Assembly (NCBI GenBank): GCA_019925795.1
Contig: CM034305.1
Location: 68,250,573 to 68,314,572, forward strand
From: Dendrobium chrysotoxum
Lineage: Eukaryota; Streptophyta; Magnoliopsida; Asparagales; Orchidaceae
Length of the DNA stretch: 64,000 bases
Direction: 5' to 3'
Of the stretch, positions 11,734-23,400 are shown one piece after another. The position numbers and the translations under genes were made by a program. Below the pieces are notes generated by a model, which had not been told where the DNA came from, made no database searches, and saw nothing but the letters and a program-made list of their open reading frames with translations. Position 1 is the stretch's first letter; each line of letters starts with the position of its first letter.

Positions 11734-13815
11734 CTTTGAGGATAAGAAAACGTTATTCTGACCAGCATAATTTTGTTGCTAGGGGCATATTTAATGTGTA
11801 AGCGGTCTTGCACACCATCAACTAAAGAATGTTTTCATTCCACGCAAATGTTTGATCTCGAGGGGGTCCGACATTGAAATCAGTATCTCGGCAATGCGAT
11901 TCTAATTAGAGCAGGGTGGGAAATCCTTTGGAATTGGAGTTTGTTGTGATTCTTTGTTAATGAGAAAAATTGCTTAAATGCATGATTAATAAATATTAAG
12001 AAGTTATTGCAGGAGGTAAGACTAGTTGTTCTGCTGTCACTGGGTTGCACAAACTCAATGTACTCCTTGACTTGAAGATCTCGATGGATGTGATGGTAAA
12101 TATCATATTGGCTTGGGTATAGGTCGCTATGAAAGATGATGGGAGACAATATGTTGGGCTTTTAAGTCTTCAACACCAACTACAAGTACGAATGATATTT
12201 TGCTTCTTGTTTCCATTCTCCCTCCACCCGCCATGGGTTCTGCTCATTAAGACCCATCCAGAGAGGAGGTTGGTCCCAAATTGAAAATGAAATAGGTGTT
12301 AAAAGTTCTTAATATAGTAATAGTGGTCCTTATCAATTAGCTCAAGCTTTTAGTTTGAAGGGTGTTCTACTAGTTTATTCAGCTCAACTTGGGCCCTCCA
12401 TGTTTTAACCCCATGCACTACATTGAACACATTGGGAAGAAATACATGATGAGACAAATAAGCCTTAAACTTAGCTCCATGCATTGCTCATTGAAGTTGT
12501 ATAATGGTTACACCTTCATACAAAGGCATCAATGGGATGAATTGCTGTGTGGGCGTTTATAGAAGGCTAAGTCATTGAGGAGATCATGCACAAGGATGTC
12601 TATATGCATTTGATGGAGCACATTGTGTACTTGGTAATTACATCAAGCAACCTTAAGATAATTCTCGATCATCGAGTAAAAAAATAGATGAGACGAATGC
12701 AAGCTCTTATGGTGGTATGAGGATTCTGTAGTCATCCTGGGCGACGCCAGCATTTTGGCGACAATGGTTCTAATTATATTACTTTATTATAACATTATTA
12801 AAATATTGTGATTGTTCTTGTATATTGATTGCTATTTTAGGCTTTTTCTCATTACTTATTGAGTTTAGTTGGCAGTAGAATCATGCATGGGGCTGAAGTG
12901 GAAGCAAGTAAAACAAATAAAAGAAAAAGAAGAGAGAGCAGGCTCCTCCATTCAAGCTACAACTCTAACCTCTTCTATCCTTGTTACCAACTTCATTTGC
13001 TTTTCTCATTTTATCTTCCTGTCATTGGTGTGATACTCTCCTCGCTCTTTTATCATAATTTTCCCTCTCTTTGCTTCCTATCATCATTTCCAAGGATGAA
13101 TACAATTTAGAAAGAGGAGAAAGAGGGAGAGAAGTGATCCTGAGAGAGAGAAAGTGGTTGTAGGAGGGAGGGGTGGAGAGAGAGTGTTGACAAAGCAAGG
13201 TATAGACATGTAGTTCATGCATTTGTTTCTCATTTGTGTAGCCCTGAGAGAGGGGGAGAGCAAGAGATAAATTTTAAAGCGGGAAGAAGTTTGCACTTAC
13301 CTCCTTCATGCCTTTATCTTCTCTCCGTTTTCAATGTTTACTGATTCTGTTTTGGCCACATGTTGAGCATATAGAGAACCATAGAGATGGCTTTGGGGTT
13401 GGTGGATATCTCTTGTGGAAAGAGATTGGTAGTGAGAATTGGACCCTAATGCCTGTCTCTGCACCCTCTGTGCTGCCCTACTTCATGGTTCTTAATCCCT
13501 CTTTTTTTTGGCAATAGAATCTCATAGTGAAGTGGTTGTGCACACATGTGAAATCATCTTGCAACATGTGTCGTAATGATAAGGATGAGCTATCTAGGTT
13601 GGGTCAAGGTGGTCTGATTTGATCTTCTCCAACTTAAATTAATTAATTCGATTAATGCTTTTGAATTTGCACTGTTTGTGCTTGCTTCAAAATTTTCTTT
13701 GATCATAATAGGGTGTGGTGTGTGTATGGATGCATGTATATATACACATACATACATACACACATGTGCGCATGTATATGTGTGTGTTGTATTTATTACT
13801 TATTCGTTTTTTAAC
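11734..13815. other. intergenic sequence with retroelement-like debris
   Basis: 12180-12430 resembles LTR or leader sequence of plant retrotransposons (ccttatcaattagctcaagc), but no paired copy is in the window. 13080-13270 is purine-rich (GA-rich) and a short (CA/TA)n tract lies at 13735-13790. Open frames here are short and show no domain. Confidence 0.35.
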
Positions 13816-14133
13816 CCTTTGAACTTTGAGCTCTTCCATCAATTAGATGTTCATTTTGGTTGTTAAAATCTTGCTCTTAGCAATCTAATCAGGGGAGGGT
13901 AGAACTTTGAACACTTCCTTCGTCTTGTTAGATGGGAAGAAGGTTCTTTTAGCAGTCGAACTTTAAGTCCTTTCTTCATCATGTTAGAAAGATCTTCCAG
14001 CTTAAATTTTGATCCCTTTATCCTGTAGAAGGAAATGGAGGGGCTTTTAGCCATTGAACTTTGAACCCTTCCATCGTCCTGTTAGAAGGGATTTTTAGCC
14101 TTTGAATTTTGAACCCTTCCTGAAGTTAGATGT
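13816..14133. repeat. six-unit degenerate tandem repeat upstream of SCO1
   Basis: Units of about 45-60 bp contain (g)aactttgaacccttccatcg followed by tgttagaaggga and a ttttagc spacer. They start near 13816, 13902, 13959, 14005, 14057 and 14107. The array ends about 300 bp before the presumed SCO1 start and may lie in its promoter or 5'UTR. Confidence 0.7.
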
Positions 14134-14430
14134 CTGATATGGTTATTCAAATTGGGTTTATGTAATCTTAGTTGAAATAAGGTCAGTCTGTTTCCTTAAA
14201 AATTTGTCTTATTTGTGCTGAACGTTTAATTATTTTTTGTTCTAAATTTTGCTGTTTCTTTTAAGCAGGACAAATTTGTCTACTCTTAGCATGTCTCTGG
14301 TCCTAACTTGCATTATATTACCCCTTTATTTTTGTGTAATTTTTTTGGATAAATTATCCTCTCAATCTTTATAAATATTCTTTTGGCATGAAAATTTACC
14401 AATTGTTCCTATTCTGGCTTTTGCAGAAGA

Positions 14431-14484
14431 ATGAGCAGGATGAAGGGGTTAATAAGAACTCTCAGATTAATAAGTCAGCCTCAG
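14431..14484 (+). CDS. SCO1 (HCC1-like): SCO1 coding exon 1 (presumed start exon)
   Basis: Codes for MSRMKGLIRTLRLISQPQ, basic and without acidic residues, as expected for a matrix-targeting peptide. The frame joins exon 2 in phase 0. An in-frame TGA at 14389 closes the frame upstream, so this ATG is the first usable one in this exon. The stretch is also preceded by ttgcag (14421-14426), a possible splice acceptor, so it could be an internal or 5'UTR-containing exon. Its other frame reads KNEQDEGVNKNSQINKSAS. Confidence 0.6.
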
Positions 14485-17400
14485 GTAGCATATTATTACA
14501 AAACAACCTTATCTTGTGATCTTGTCTATTGTGAGATTATACGTGAAGAAATGGATCAGAATATTTCTTCTGATATATATATATATATAGATTGTCAGTC
14601 TGTTTAAGATTGTTTTCATCATTGCTTTCTTTTATTCATGGACAAATCAAGCTTTATCCAATTCCCATACTGAACATGTGTTCTACCTTAATTGATAGTC
14701 TTAGAAAGATGATTTGATTCTTAACTGCCTTGGCTGTACTAATGGTACTTTAGTGGTAAGAAAGGTTTTCTTCCCCATTCATTTGAAGATTGGAAGTATT
14801 CCGTTAAAACTCCATGTTGGTGCGTTAATGTGTTATGATCATTCTCCAGGTACTAGATGCTTATGTATGCAATCATCAAATGCTGGCCAGTGGTTTCTTG
14901 TTTTGTTTAACCTTGAATTATATTGTCCAATCCTTCTTTCCATCCTTGTCTCTTTATGAAAACTTTTTTTCCTGTAGTCTTTAGTTGAAATCAAGCTACA
15001 TGCTTAATATATAGCTTTCATTTCTCTTTTAGGATTTTTATTTATGTTTGTACTCTTGTTCTCATCTTTTCTTTTATAATCTATGAGTGATAATTTTCAC
15101 TTTGCATTAACTACTGCTAATGCACCTTAATTTTCAGTGCGTTTGTTCTTTTTTTCTGGTTAAGTGGTTACAATAATTTTAACCTCTCAAGATAGGTTGC
15201 CATGCTAATAGTTTTGTTAGATACAATGTTCAAAATCACCGAATGCATATATAAAGGAAAAAAGTACATCAAAAAATGAATGTTGGAGCATATTGCTTGG
15301 CATTAGATTGATGTACCCTCCATCATTTTTCTTGCCTGTTTTTCCTCTCTCATGATCTTGTTGGCATTTTATGTGTTGGTTTGGTTCCTATTATTTGTTG
15401 TGAAAAGGATATCTTTATCTCATGCCAGTTTGTGGTGTTCTAATTTGCTATTCATCATCAATGCAATTTGTAGGAGTTGTTTGTGTCTTTGTGATGGGAT
15501 TTCTCATTTAATGCTGAAGAATTTAAGATGTGTCACACCTATTTAGTGCTCTGATGTATATTTATAAGATTTTGTATGGAACAACTTTTTGACTGCTTTC
15601 ATGGTAAGAAAAGTTGTTAGTATTGAAAGACAGCTTAGTCGTTGCTTTTTCAAAAATTGCCTTTAAAATGTTGTTTTTGAAAAAAATATTTCTGAAACTG
15701 TGGCAGAGAAAAGAGCTTTAAAAGGCAAAAACCAAAAAAGTTTAAGTAGCCCCAAACAAAATCTGAATGTATATATGAATTTGACTTAATTTAAATGATC
15801 ACAAAATGTAATTTAAGATTGCATTAGTTCAGAAGTTATATTTTCTTGTTAGTTTGGTAGGTAATTAGCAATGGAATTTTGATGTAGGACTACAATTCCT
15901 TTTAATGAACAACTAAGAGCTTGCACGATTTTAAAAGAACATTACAATTAAAACTATTAGTTATTCCAAAACGACAAGATAAAATGTAAGAGCGGTCACC
16001 TTCGTTAGGCCAAATTACGTGCAAGGTCTAAACCAATCAAAACAGTTCAGAATTTCAAAGACATGCAAATAAAATAGTTATTCAATAAAATCTCTGATCT
16101 AACAAAGAAAATAGCCACATAGAAAGTAAGCTCAAGCCCTACGTTTACTAAGCGATGGCAAATAGCTTTGGCACGATTCTTTGCGATCCGATCATCACCT
16201 ACAAAGTTAGTGAAGTGAAAGATAAATGAATAAGGGGTAGAGGTTCACCCTTATTGAGAACCGGAGGTGATGTACCAATCTGCGTTACCCAACTATTCTT
16301 CAATGGCTTCAACAAGAGAGTCCAGGACGCGCTCTACGTATTCTTCAACCGTGTGATCGATATTCGGATTGACGTCAAAGAAGATGGAAAAGAGAATGTG
16401 AACGAAGCCTTGCTCGTCGTAGGTGTAGCCGAAATCAACTTCGGAATCCATGCATCGATCTTGTTTTGTTGAGATGAGGAGAGTGTTCTCCTTGCTGTCC
16501 TTGCTGCTTTTCCTTGACAGGAGAGGGCCTTCTTTCAAGAATCCAAGTGGGGGAAGGTAGGGAAAGGTGGCCAGCCAAGGGAGAGAGCCTTGGGAAATTT
16601 CGGCTTAGGTTAGGAGAGGTTTTGGTGGAGTTAGGGTTATGGTTTTGGGAAGAAAGAATTCTAAAATCTGAAATTGACAAATGAAAAGAATGATGCTGTG
16701 CCATGTCTTCCGCCTGCAACTTCCCAACGCTCCACCAACCTATAATGATAATTTGTGTTCTTTTGAAGGATACTTTTTTTGTGCTTGATCATTGCTTACA
16801 TGGAAGAATGAGTTGCACTTAATTAGCAATTAGCCAGCTTTACATTATTCATCATGTTTTATGGCATCAACAGGGCAATTAGAATTGATAGTTTTGGATG
16901 CACCAATTTAGATTGCTGAGTAGCTAATTGCTGTTAGGTGGCTTTAATTTCACTACTTAACTGTTGGTAATTAAGCTCTCTTGAAGTTCTGCATGTTAGT
17001 TTGTGTTTCAGCTTCGCCATGATGTATTTCTGATCTGATGCTGAGCCTATAATCTACAAATTCAGCCTCGTTGTTTCTATTCTAATATTGCATCTCTTCT
17101 TTGTTAAGATGGTAGGTCTTTTTGAAATTAATAAATCTCTTTCTTGTTTGATTATGAACTTTTCTAGTCGCGGATGCAAAGAACAACTCAATGGAATGCT
17201 TTTTTTTTGATAAAATATTTTTATATTGAATTAAGCTGCTTAATGCAAAAATGTATTTTAATTTTATTGTGAATTCCGTGCAGGTCATTCCTCTGTCAAG
17301 GGCAAACAAAGGTTCATCTTACCAATGTCTGGCTAGCGCCACTACAACTTCAGGTCATACCAATGTTGAGAAGCCTGTTGAGAATGCTTCTTCCGAAGGC

Positions 17401-20400
17401 AAACAAACTGGAAACTCGGATCAAACCAATCCACCTAGTAGATCTATTCGTGGAGGGGTTGGTACTCGCTAAAGCCTCTCATGCTCTTTCTTTTTACTGA
17501 TTGCCCTTTCTCTTTAGAAAGGGATCTGAAAATTCTTGATCATACTGTAGTTATGCGCAATAAAATTTCAAAATAGTTTCTAGATTATTTGTGTATGGCC
17601 AATATAATCCCAGAGTATTATATTGCCCCAATTTAGTCCTTCAAATATACAAAATTGATCCAAAATAGTTCGTTATAGTATAATTGTGATATAAAATTGA
17701 TCCAAATTGGGTCCCTTGACTTCGCAAAATTGATCATATTTTATCCAAAAGGGATCATTTTGGATTAATTTTGTATAGTTGAGCGACTAAATTGATGCAA
17801 CGTTATGCTCTGGGATTAAAATGGCCATATAGGGATAGTCGGAGGACTAAAGGTTATTAAGATTTCAATTTTATTTAGCTTCCAAGGATGTTAAATTTCA
17901 TGCTTCAGCTTCCTTCTTGCTGGAGTTTGACAATCAGGAATACAATGAAAATTACAATGCATAGTGGGACCTTTTGAGTTAGTTGAGCTACAAATTGATA
18001 TCATATATGGCGGCTATATTCAAACTATATAGAATAGATCTGAAAATATTAGCAGTCTATTTGTGGAGGTGAAAGTTTTTTAGCTTAAACCTCTCATATG
18101 CCCTTGCTTATTGCTGGATGTTGCTTCTCTTTATAAAGGGATCCCGGAAGTCTGTCATCATACTTTGTTTTGAGCAACGTGAGTGTTTTTATGGTTTCAC
18201 AATAAAAATAATAATAATAATAATTATTTTTATTTGCTTCTGAGGCTAATTTAACAGGTCTGTCTAATTAAAATGAATGTAGTCGGACATGTTAATGTTG
18301 TTTTAGTGGAGAGTGCTGAATTCACCTAAACCCTAAACCCTAGATACTTTATATATGATTGGGTGAATAATCCAGTGATATTGCCTCTCATCTGTTAAGC
18401 GGATGTTTTGGTTCGATTAAAAAGAAAGAAAGAAAGAAAGAAAAAAAAAGCTATACATAGTTAACAAATCGGACCTTTTAGGAAAAGCTCAACTAGTTTA
18501 AAATGTCTGACAGATTACAATGCATTTAGTTGGGCATCATATTTTAGTTATGAGCAATTATAATGCATTTAGTCGTACCTGCTTAATTAGTTAAGCTAAC
18601 ATTGATAGCATTTATGGTGACTATGTCCAATCTATATGGTAGTTCTGAAGCATGCATTACTGTATTAGCTTCTTTAGATTCTTAGTAGTGTAGATATTAA
18701 ATACTGAATTATTCATGCATATATTCACTTGTTTGCCTTGCTTTATGTGGAAATATTGGAATTCGTTGTACCCTTGTCGGTTCCACATAACAATATGCGC
18801 ACTTTGATTAAACCAACCACAGATTATTGTCCACCTCAACAACCCATTAATACTCATTCTTTCTTTTTTGATTCCCATTAATAATGTAGTTATTTATTAC
18901 TTAATTTTAGGATTAATAATTGATTGCATCACACCTGTAAATATGTACCTCTTCTATCATTTGGAGAAATAAATATGATTATAAGATCTTTCCTCCTCTA
19001 TTTGTTTCTTATTTTTTATCTTGGTATCCGAGCAATTTGTTTTTTGCTTGTGGTGAGAATTTCTAAATCGAAGTCTTGTTTCATATGACCAAACTTCGCT
19101 TTGTAATTTTCAAGAGCTCACTTCAAAGTATCCGACGCTTGAGAATCCTCCAATAAGAAGTAAAAATCCATTTGCTTGCACTTGGTTTGACGTTCCGTAC
19201 TCTGCTTTGTTCTTTGAACTTCTGATCTCGTGATTTTGAATTCTTTATCTTGACTCAACTTCGATTCTGAACAAGCATTCCACATAGGCAAACCTCCCAC
19301 TTTGCCCGGTGCATTGCAAGACTTCTGTGACTCCAGACTCCTAGAACTTGCTGGCTCGCTTCACCTCAATCTCAACCTCACGAGTTCCTTTGGCTCGCTT
19401 TACCTCAATCTCAACCTCACCTGGGTTTGATGTTACCTTTTTTTTTTTTCTACTGGGTATAAATTCTAAGATGAGTTTTCAGAGAGGATGATTAGTAATG
19501 CTAAGGAGAATGTTGGTCTCTACCTCCTAGATGCTGAATAAAATTCCTACATTACAATAAAATATGCTCAATATGTATCTTATTCGAAAAAGAGTGCAAT
19601 TATATGGTGGCATATACATCTTGGTCATCCTATCTTTATGTATTTCAAAAAATTATTCTCATCTTCTGTCAATAATAAAAATCTAGAGTTATTTCAATGT
19701 GAAGCTTTTAAACCATCAAAACACACCAAGAACACCTATTCTAGCTATTCTTATAAAGCCTCTCAACCTTTCTCTGTCATTCATAATGATATTTTGGGAC
19801 CATCTTGTATGAACAATATCTATGGGTCTGGATGATTTATATCCTTTATAGATGACTGCTAGAGCTACTTAGATTTTCTTAATGAATGAGAAATTTCAAA
19901 ATTTATCACATTGTTTAGAAATTCCATTTCTTTATGCAAATCTAGTTCAATACTCAAATCCAAGTCCTTAGGATTGACAATGTGAAAGAAAATTTCCATT
20001 TAATTCTTAGGGATTATCTTCTTAAAACAAGAGATTGTATACCAAAATTCTTGTATATGTACATTAAAGCTCTTGTATATATATTCCTCATTAGACTGTG
20101 ATTGTTGAAAGGGAAAAATAGGCATTTTCTAGAAGTTGCTAGATCCATCATGTTTAGTAGCAACATCCCAAATCAATAATGAGGAGAGGTCGTTCTAACA
20201 TATGCATACCTCTTTAATTGAATACTATTATGGATTCTTAAATTTAAAATCCTTAGTATTCTCATCAAAATATATTCCACAAATAAACTTATCTTCATCA
20301 TTCCACTCAAAGTGTGTTCTACTTTTATTTACATCCCACATCATGAATAGAGCAAATTTGATCCAAAAGTCATTAAGTGAATTTTTATGAGAACTAGCTA

Positions 20401-23400
20401 TTCTTTCGCAAAACTTACATTCATGGGGAGAATTCAAACATCCTTTAGTATTGTGAGTTTTATATCCATCCCAGTATCCCACTGACCTCTAGTCTTCTTC
20501 TCTCCCTGAAGTTCAAAACTCTAGGCACATAGGAAATTCTCAAGTTCATATATAACAAACTAAATATAAAGGCATGGTTTATAGTAAATTTCAGGAACAA
20601 TCAACAAACATTGGTGAACCAAGCATTCCTCCACAGAAAAACTATCTGTTTGAACCAAACTTTGACCATCCTTCATAAGGTAACATTAGTCTTGACATTG
20701 ATGTACTAATTGCTTATATGAAAGGTATAAAGATAACAACGCTTTGTATAAAATATTTGATCGGTGGATACATCCCTTATAATAATTTATCTCCTTAGTT
20801 CATAGGAAATGTACGAGGATGATAAAATCATGTGCAAAGTATCCAGTTTGTGAATACATCTCTTAAATAACTTATCTCTCTACCATTCCATTTAAAGTCT
20901 TTCGATGTTCAGCTTTTGTCATGAACAAAGTAAACTTCACCCAAAAATCATCAATTGCATCTTTTTTTAGTTATTTCCTGAATCAACGAGGGTATAAGTC
21001 TTACTATCCTAAAAAAATAAATTCTATACTTCTATGGATATAATAGTTTTTTTAAAACCAGCCCTTCTTTCAGAAAATCCATATTCAAGGGAAGAATTCC
21101 ATCTCTCTTCAAGAATATGAGTTTTATATCTATCTCATCGACCTCCATCTTCTATCTTTCCCTAATATCGTTGAAGTCCAAGACCCATATCATACGAAAA
21201 CTTCTGAAAATCGCATACAAACTAGATACAAAGGCATTGTCCATATTAGACGTCAGGAACATTCAACAAGCCCTAGTGAGCCGAATATTTTTCCATAACA
21301 AAACCACCTATCTAAACCAAGCTTTGATCATTCTTTACAAGGTAACATTAATGTTGACCTTAATATCCCGATTGATCATGGGATAACAAACCTTGTGCAA
21401 AATATTTGATCAGTGGATATATCACTTATAATAACTTATCTTCTTAGTTTTTTAGGTTTTTACCACAACTTTTTTTAGTGTGAATACTATCAACAATATT
21501 AAGGAAGCATTAAAAATATATAAATGGAGAGATGGTGCTCATGAAGAAATGCAAGCGCTTGGCATATGGAAGCTCTTGATATTATCAAAGAACTTGTTGG
21601 ATGCAAATGGATATTCAGTATGAAATACAAGGTTGTTGATAGCATTGAAAGATACAAAGCTAGATTGGTTGTAAAAATATTTACTCAAACTTATGACATT
21701 TAGCATATAAAAATCTTTTTATCAATTGCTAAGCTTAACTCTGTTCAGGCTATTCTCTATCTTCCTGTGAATCTTGATTGGCCACTTTATTAATTACTTG
21801 TAAAAAAATGCCTTTCTAAATGGATACCTTGAAGAAGAATTATATATGAATATTACTCTTGAATTTCAGACCACTAACAACATTACTCTTGAATTTCATA
21901 CCACTAACAACAAAGATAAAGGTTGTAAATTTGAGAAATCCTTATATTGCTTGAATTAATTTCTAAGAGCCTGGTTTAAGAGATTGACTACTACAATTAA
22001 AAAGTATGGATGTGCTAAATGACAAGTTGGTTACACCTTATTTGTAAAGAAATCACCATTGATCAAATCATTATCCATATTGTCTATATTGACGTTGTTA
22101 TGCTAAATGCTAAATGGAAATTATGATGAAAAAATCAGGAGACTAAAGGGTTTCTTAGTGAATAAATTTGAAATTAACGATCTAGGAGTCCTAAAATATT
22201 TCCTTGGTATGAAAATTGAAAGCAAACAAAGGTATATTTATTTTTCAACTAAAATATACATTGGACATTTTAAAAGAAATTGGGATGATAGGGTGCAAAC
22301 CAGCAAATATTCCTTTGGATTCTATCAATAAAATAAAAATAAATGGTGTCACTCTCGAAGTTGACAAAGAAAAGTCTTATTTATCTCTCGCATGCACATC
22401 CTGATATTTGTTATTCTGTCAATTTGGCTAGCCGATTTATGCATGCTCCGACTAAGGAACACGTTGATGTAGTATATAGAGGACTAAGGCACCTAAAGAA
22501 ACCCTTGGAAAATGTTTAATTCTTCAAAAAAGAAATTAATAAGAGTATAAAAGTTTTCACTGATGCTAATTGGACTGGGTCCATAATTGATAAAAAAATC
22601 TTCTTTGACTATTGTTCGTTCATACGGGAAAACCTTGTCATATAGAGAAGTAAAAAATGGTGAGTGTGTGATAGAATAATAGAAGTAGCATTAAAGCTGA
22701 ATTTATGGTCACAACTCGTGAAATTTGTGAATAAATGTGGTTAAAATGTTATTGGAATACCCAAACAACTACATGAAAGAACCAATGATAATGAGATGTA
22801 ATAATTAAGATACACTCAACATTGCCAAAGATCTAGTCCACAACGATTGATTTAAGCATGTTGAAATTGATAGATGTTTTATAAAGAAAAAAATTGGTCC
22901 ATGGATCATTTAATACAATACACTCTGATAAAATTTTAAATAGTTGATATCCTAATCAAGGCCCCTGATCAATCACTATTCAATAACCTAACTTATAAAC
23001 TAGAAATGATAAACATAGATTCCCAGCTTGAGGAGGAATGTAAAAATTCTTTAATTCATGGGACTCGTGTTATATCAATGTGCTATGATTAAATCAACCG
23101 TTTGATGATTACCCTCATTAACAAATTTGCCCAAATTTGTTCTTTCTTTTTGCCTCCCATTAATTATGTACTAATTCGTTACTTTATTTTAGGACTAATA
23201 ATTGGTTGACTCACACCTGTAAATATTTATCTCTTCTACTGCTTGGAGTAAGAAATACCATTCTAAGTTTTCTCCTGTTATATTTGTCTCCTATTTTTAC
23301 CAATTTTTAGTATGTTTGTAGCTTATTATCCTTTGGTCGCAGTGTTTTGTGTTTATTCTGCATTCAAATTGGCTTTTTGTTACAATAACTAGCTTTATGC

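Noticed and set aside
18326..18344. Interstitial telomere
   Set aside because: Only two and a half units; chance or a telo-box is sufficient.
20228..20482. 84-aa minus-strand ORF as a separate gene
   Set aside because: The plus strand reads as copia integrase C-terminus and linker, repeated in the next copy; the minus frame is a shadow.
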